Source of the DNA: Bacteroidales bacterium
GTDB lineage: Bacteria; Bacteroidota; Bacteroidia; Bacteroidales; UBA932
Reading direction: 5' to 3'
NCBI GenBank assembly: GCA_017428945.1
Contig: JAFRPW010000024.1
Span: forward strand, 62,001 to 126,000
DNA: 64,000 nucleotides
This document shows, one piece after another, positions 62,445 through 64,000 of the stretch. The notes below the pieces were generated by a model. That model saw only the letters and a program-made list of their open reading frames with translations. It searched no databases and was not told the origin of the DNA. Position 1 is the stretch's first letter, and every line of letters starts with the position of its first letter. A program made the position numbers and the translations under genes.

Positions 62445-63101
62445 ATGGAAGTATACAGGGATTATCGGGCAATCCACCATTGCCCAAGTGCTTATTTCCA
62501 AGAGCTTTTGAACCATTATCTTACTCATATAGATGGTTGGAAGCGCAGATGGGAAATGGAAGACAATTTTAAGAGGAATGCTATGCAGGAGCAAGCCGAC
62601 ATTATCTGTATAGAAACCCCTTCTATTTATTTCCAGAGAACGGAGATAAAAGGAGTAATCTGGATATGGGCATATGATACCAACATCGAGATTTTCAACA
62701 TAACACCACTAATAGGGAATCATCTGTCACCGTCTGAATACAATTATATAATCGAGGTGTTTGATGGGGAAATTATTAGAAAAATAGCAAAAGATGTTGA
62801 TATAGAAGTGCGCTTGTCAAAGCCCTATTTTGATATGGAGGATTGCATAGGAAGAGAAGGCTTAGAAGCACTTGAACTGTTCTCCCGGACGAGTAATCGT
62901 TCTACAGGGAATACGCACCATTCTGATTTTAAGAAGTGGGCTCACTTTATATTCATCGTGTTTAGGCAAGGCAGGAAGCTGTCGGCTGATTACTTAAGGG
63001 GATGGCTAATAGAAGATGGGTGGTCGGATGATATGGCTAACTCACTGAGTCTTGACTATGAGTATTCAATTCAATTACTAAGTGAGTATGAGGACTATTA
63101 G
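62445..63101 (+). CDS. Unknown protein, first gene of a PIN/MBL-type operon
   Basis: 218 residues from the ATG at 62445 (MEVYRDYRAIHHCPSAYF). Alpha/beta, no membrane segment. Its 3' end overlaps the PIN-like gene by 14 bp, so they are coupled. I do not recognise the family; it may be the sensor or adaptor of the system. Confidence 0.6.
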   Translation: MEVYRDYRAIHHCPSAYFQELLNHYLTHIDGWKRRWEMEDNFKRNAMQEQADIICIETPSIYFQRTEIKGVIWIWAYDTNIEIFNITPLIGNHLSPSEYNYIIEVFDGEIIRKIAKDVDIEVRLSKPYFDMEDCIGREGLEALELFSRTSNRSTGNTHHSDFKKWAHFIFIVFRQGRKLSADYLRGWLIEDGWSDDMANSLSLDYEYSIQLLSEYEDY

Positions 63102-63843
63102 TGAAACCGGGCTTGTAAAATACTCTATCACGGATTTCATAGATAACGTTTTTGCGGCAAATCCGGCGAAGATTTTATGTTGGGATACTTGCGGGTTATT
63201 GGATATTGTTAGATTTGTGTTTAGGCAAGAACCTATTCATACATTTGATTCTATCGTGGCAATACTGAATATGGTTGATAGTGGACAGGTATTATCAGTA
63301 GCATCTGAATTGACCATAAAAGAATGGAATGATAATGTTGACATCGTGTATGACTTCGTCTCTGACAGCTTCATAAAAACCACGAATTATCACTACATGG
63401 CATCTGATGCTATCAACAAGATAAAAAGCTTGACGCTACCAACAAGCCAATTATACGGGCAGGGACTGGAAGACGAATTGGTTGATATTGCAATTAGGAT
63501 ACTGAATAAGACTTATTTTATTAAAACTGATGAGGTCTCTAACGATGCAATAGTGCGGGTGAGCAACCACCAAGCCCCTGGTGGGAAAAAGAGCAAGAGT
63601 GAGGCTAAGGACTGTGTAATCTGGGAGACGATGTTAGCCTTGTCGAAGGGACTGAACAATTATCCGGACAAAATGAAAGTGCCTAATACTACCAAGGTGT
63701 TTTATACCGTGAATACGGATGATTTTGCTGATAAAAGTAGGAAACCCTATCAGTTCCAGCGAGTATTGTTAACAGAGGCTGCTGCTAATTCATTTCTGTG
63801 CTGCTTGACTTTTGCAGATGTTGAAACCGCACTGAAACGATAG
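63088..63843 (+). CDS. PIN-like nuclease domain protein
   Basis: 251 residues. KILCWDTCGLLDIV has the first PIN aspartate (D33); AKDCVIWETMLAL gives D175 and E180; VFYTVNTDDFAD gives N209 and D211/D212, so the acidic metal site is complete and in order. PIN proteins cut RNA. ATG at 63088 is preferred over a GTG two codons earlier. It is in one operon with the unknown gene before and the MBL-fold gene after. Confidence 0.7.
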   Translation: MRTISETGLVKYSITDFIDNVFAANPAKILCWDTCGLLDIVRFVFRQEPIHTFDSIVAILNMVDSGQVLSVASELTIKEWNDNVDIVYDFVSDSFIKTTNYHYMASDAINKIKSLTLPTSQLYGQGLEDELVDIAIRILNKTYFIKTDEVSNDAIVRVSNHQAPGGKKSKSEAKDCVIWETMLALSKGLNNYPDKMKVPNTTKVFYTVNTDDFADKSRKPYQFQRVLLTEAAANSFLCCLTFADVETALKR

Positions 63844-63852
63844 AAAAACGTT

Positions 63853-64000
63853 ATGTTAAAAATGCCACAAGTTTTTATACGCAGAACTATCCATCCGGTC
63901 GGTCAAGGAGCCTTCTACACTGAAAAGTTCTACAATGCGAAGGAGGAACAGTTGTATACGTTTGTGTATGACTGTGGTACTGAGACTGCCATAAAGAATA
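63853..64000 (+). CDS. MBL-fold metallohydrolase-like protein, cut by window edge
   Basis: 49 residues visible from MLKMPQVFIRRTIHPVGQGA. HPVGQGAFYTEKF and FVYDCGTET resemble the start of metallo-beta-lactamase-fold proteins found in defence operons (PVGQGxFY...VYDCGS). The metal-binding HxHxDH part would lie beyond the edge. A start nine bases later is also possible. Confidence 0.55.
   Translation, partial: MLKMPQVFIRRTIHPVGQGAFYTEKFYNAKEEQLYTFVYDCGTETAIKN

Noticed and set aside
1-64000. CRISPR arrays, tRNA or rRNA genes, insertion sequences, integrases
   Set aside because: I looked for evenly spaced repeats, cloverleaf or rRNA signatures and transposase or recombinase motifs and saw none.

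Overview
The window looks like a chromosome segment of a Bacteroidales bacterium (Bacteroidota), probably an uncultured host-associated one. The signs are an UpxY-type NusG paralogue opening a polysaccharide locus, a DUF4954 beta-helix protein, promoters of the Bacteroidota type (TAnnTTTG at -7 and TTG/TTTG at -33, 19-20 bp apart), a BtuG-like beta-propeller lipoprotein, and a 'smalltalk'-type small protein remnant. I cannot support a genus. No tRNA, rRNA, CRISPR array, transposase or integrase was recognised.

Layout. (1) 1-6.5 kb, richer in GC and probably native: the N-terminal part of a DUF4954 gene on the minus strand, then a tight plus-strand run upxY - rfbB - UDP-sugar dehydrogenase - rubrerythrin - superoxide dismutase - yhcH. 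Three of these genes carry in-frame palindromic insertions. (2) 6.5-17 kb: a defence-like island with a KAP P-loop NTPase, a large NACHT/STAND ATPase, a TIR protein, a truncated and an intact effector-like gene, and several small unknown ORFs. (3) 17.1-53.2 kb: a Wzx/Wzy-type exopolysaccharide or capsule locus with flippase, polymerase, several glycosyltransferases, pyruvyl transferase, acetyl and acyl transferases, SGNH hydrolase, the complete dTDP-L-rhamnose pathway (rfbA, rfbB, rfbC, rfbD) and a WecA/MraY-like initiating transferase. (4) 53.2-62.4 kb: a mosaic of remnants and a second partial copy of the end of the locus (epimerase fragment, initiating transferase, cupin, cupin fragment, and a paralogous 57/58-residue protein), with a block of HNH, TIR/SEFIR and HEPN-like genes set into it. 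(5) 62.4-64 kb: the start of another unknown operon (unknown protein, PIN-like nuclease, MBL-fold hydrolase cut by the window edge).

The most interesting part is 24.2-34.1 kb. Inside the polysaccharide locus sit, in order, an ATP-grasp ligase, two tandem opine-dehydrogenase paralogues, a single-chain cobalamin-dependent mutase resembling glutamate (methylaspartate) mutase, and its PduO-type adenosyltransferase. Convergent with them is a cobalamin uptake operon (BtuG-like, BtuB-like, short BtuC-like) behind a cobalamin riboswitch and a clear promoter. My reading is that the locus makes a polysaccharide substituted with an unusual rearranged amino acid or opine, and carries its own vitamin B12 supply for that chemistry. 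The individual families are known; the combined pathway and its product are inference.

Other structure worth attention: a 54-bp double-hairpin element inserted in frame twice in neighbouring genes, degenerate period-7 repeats at four places (one inside a reading frame), and a strong minus-strand promoter at 6.86 kb that serves no recognised gene.
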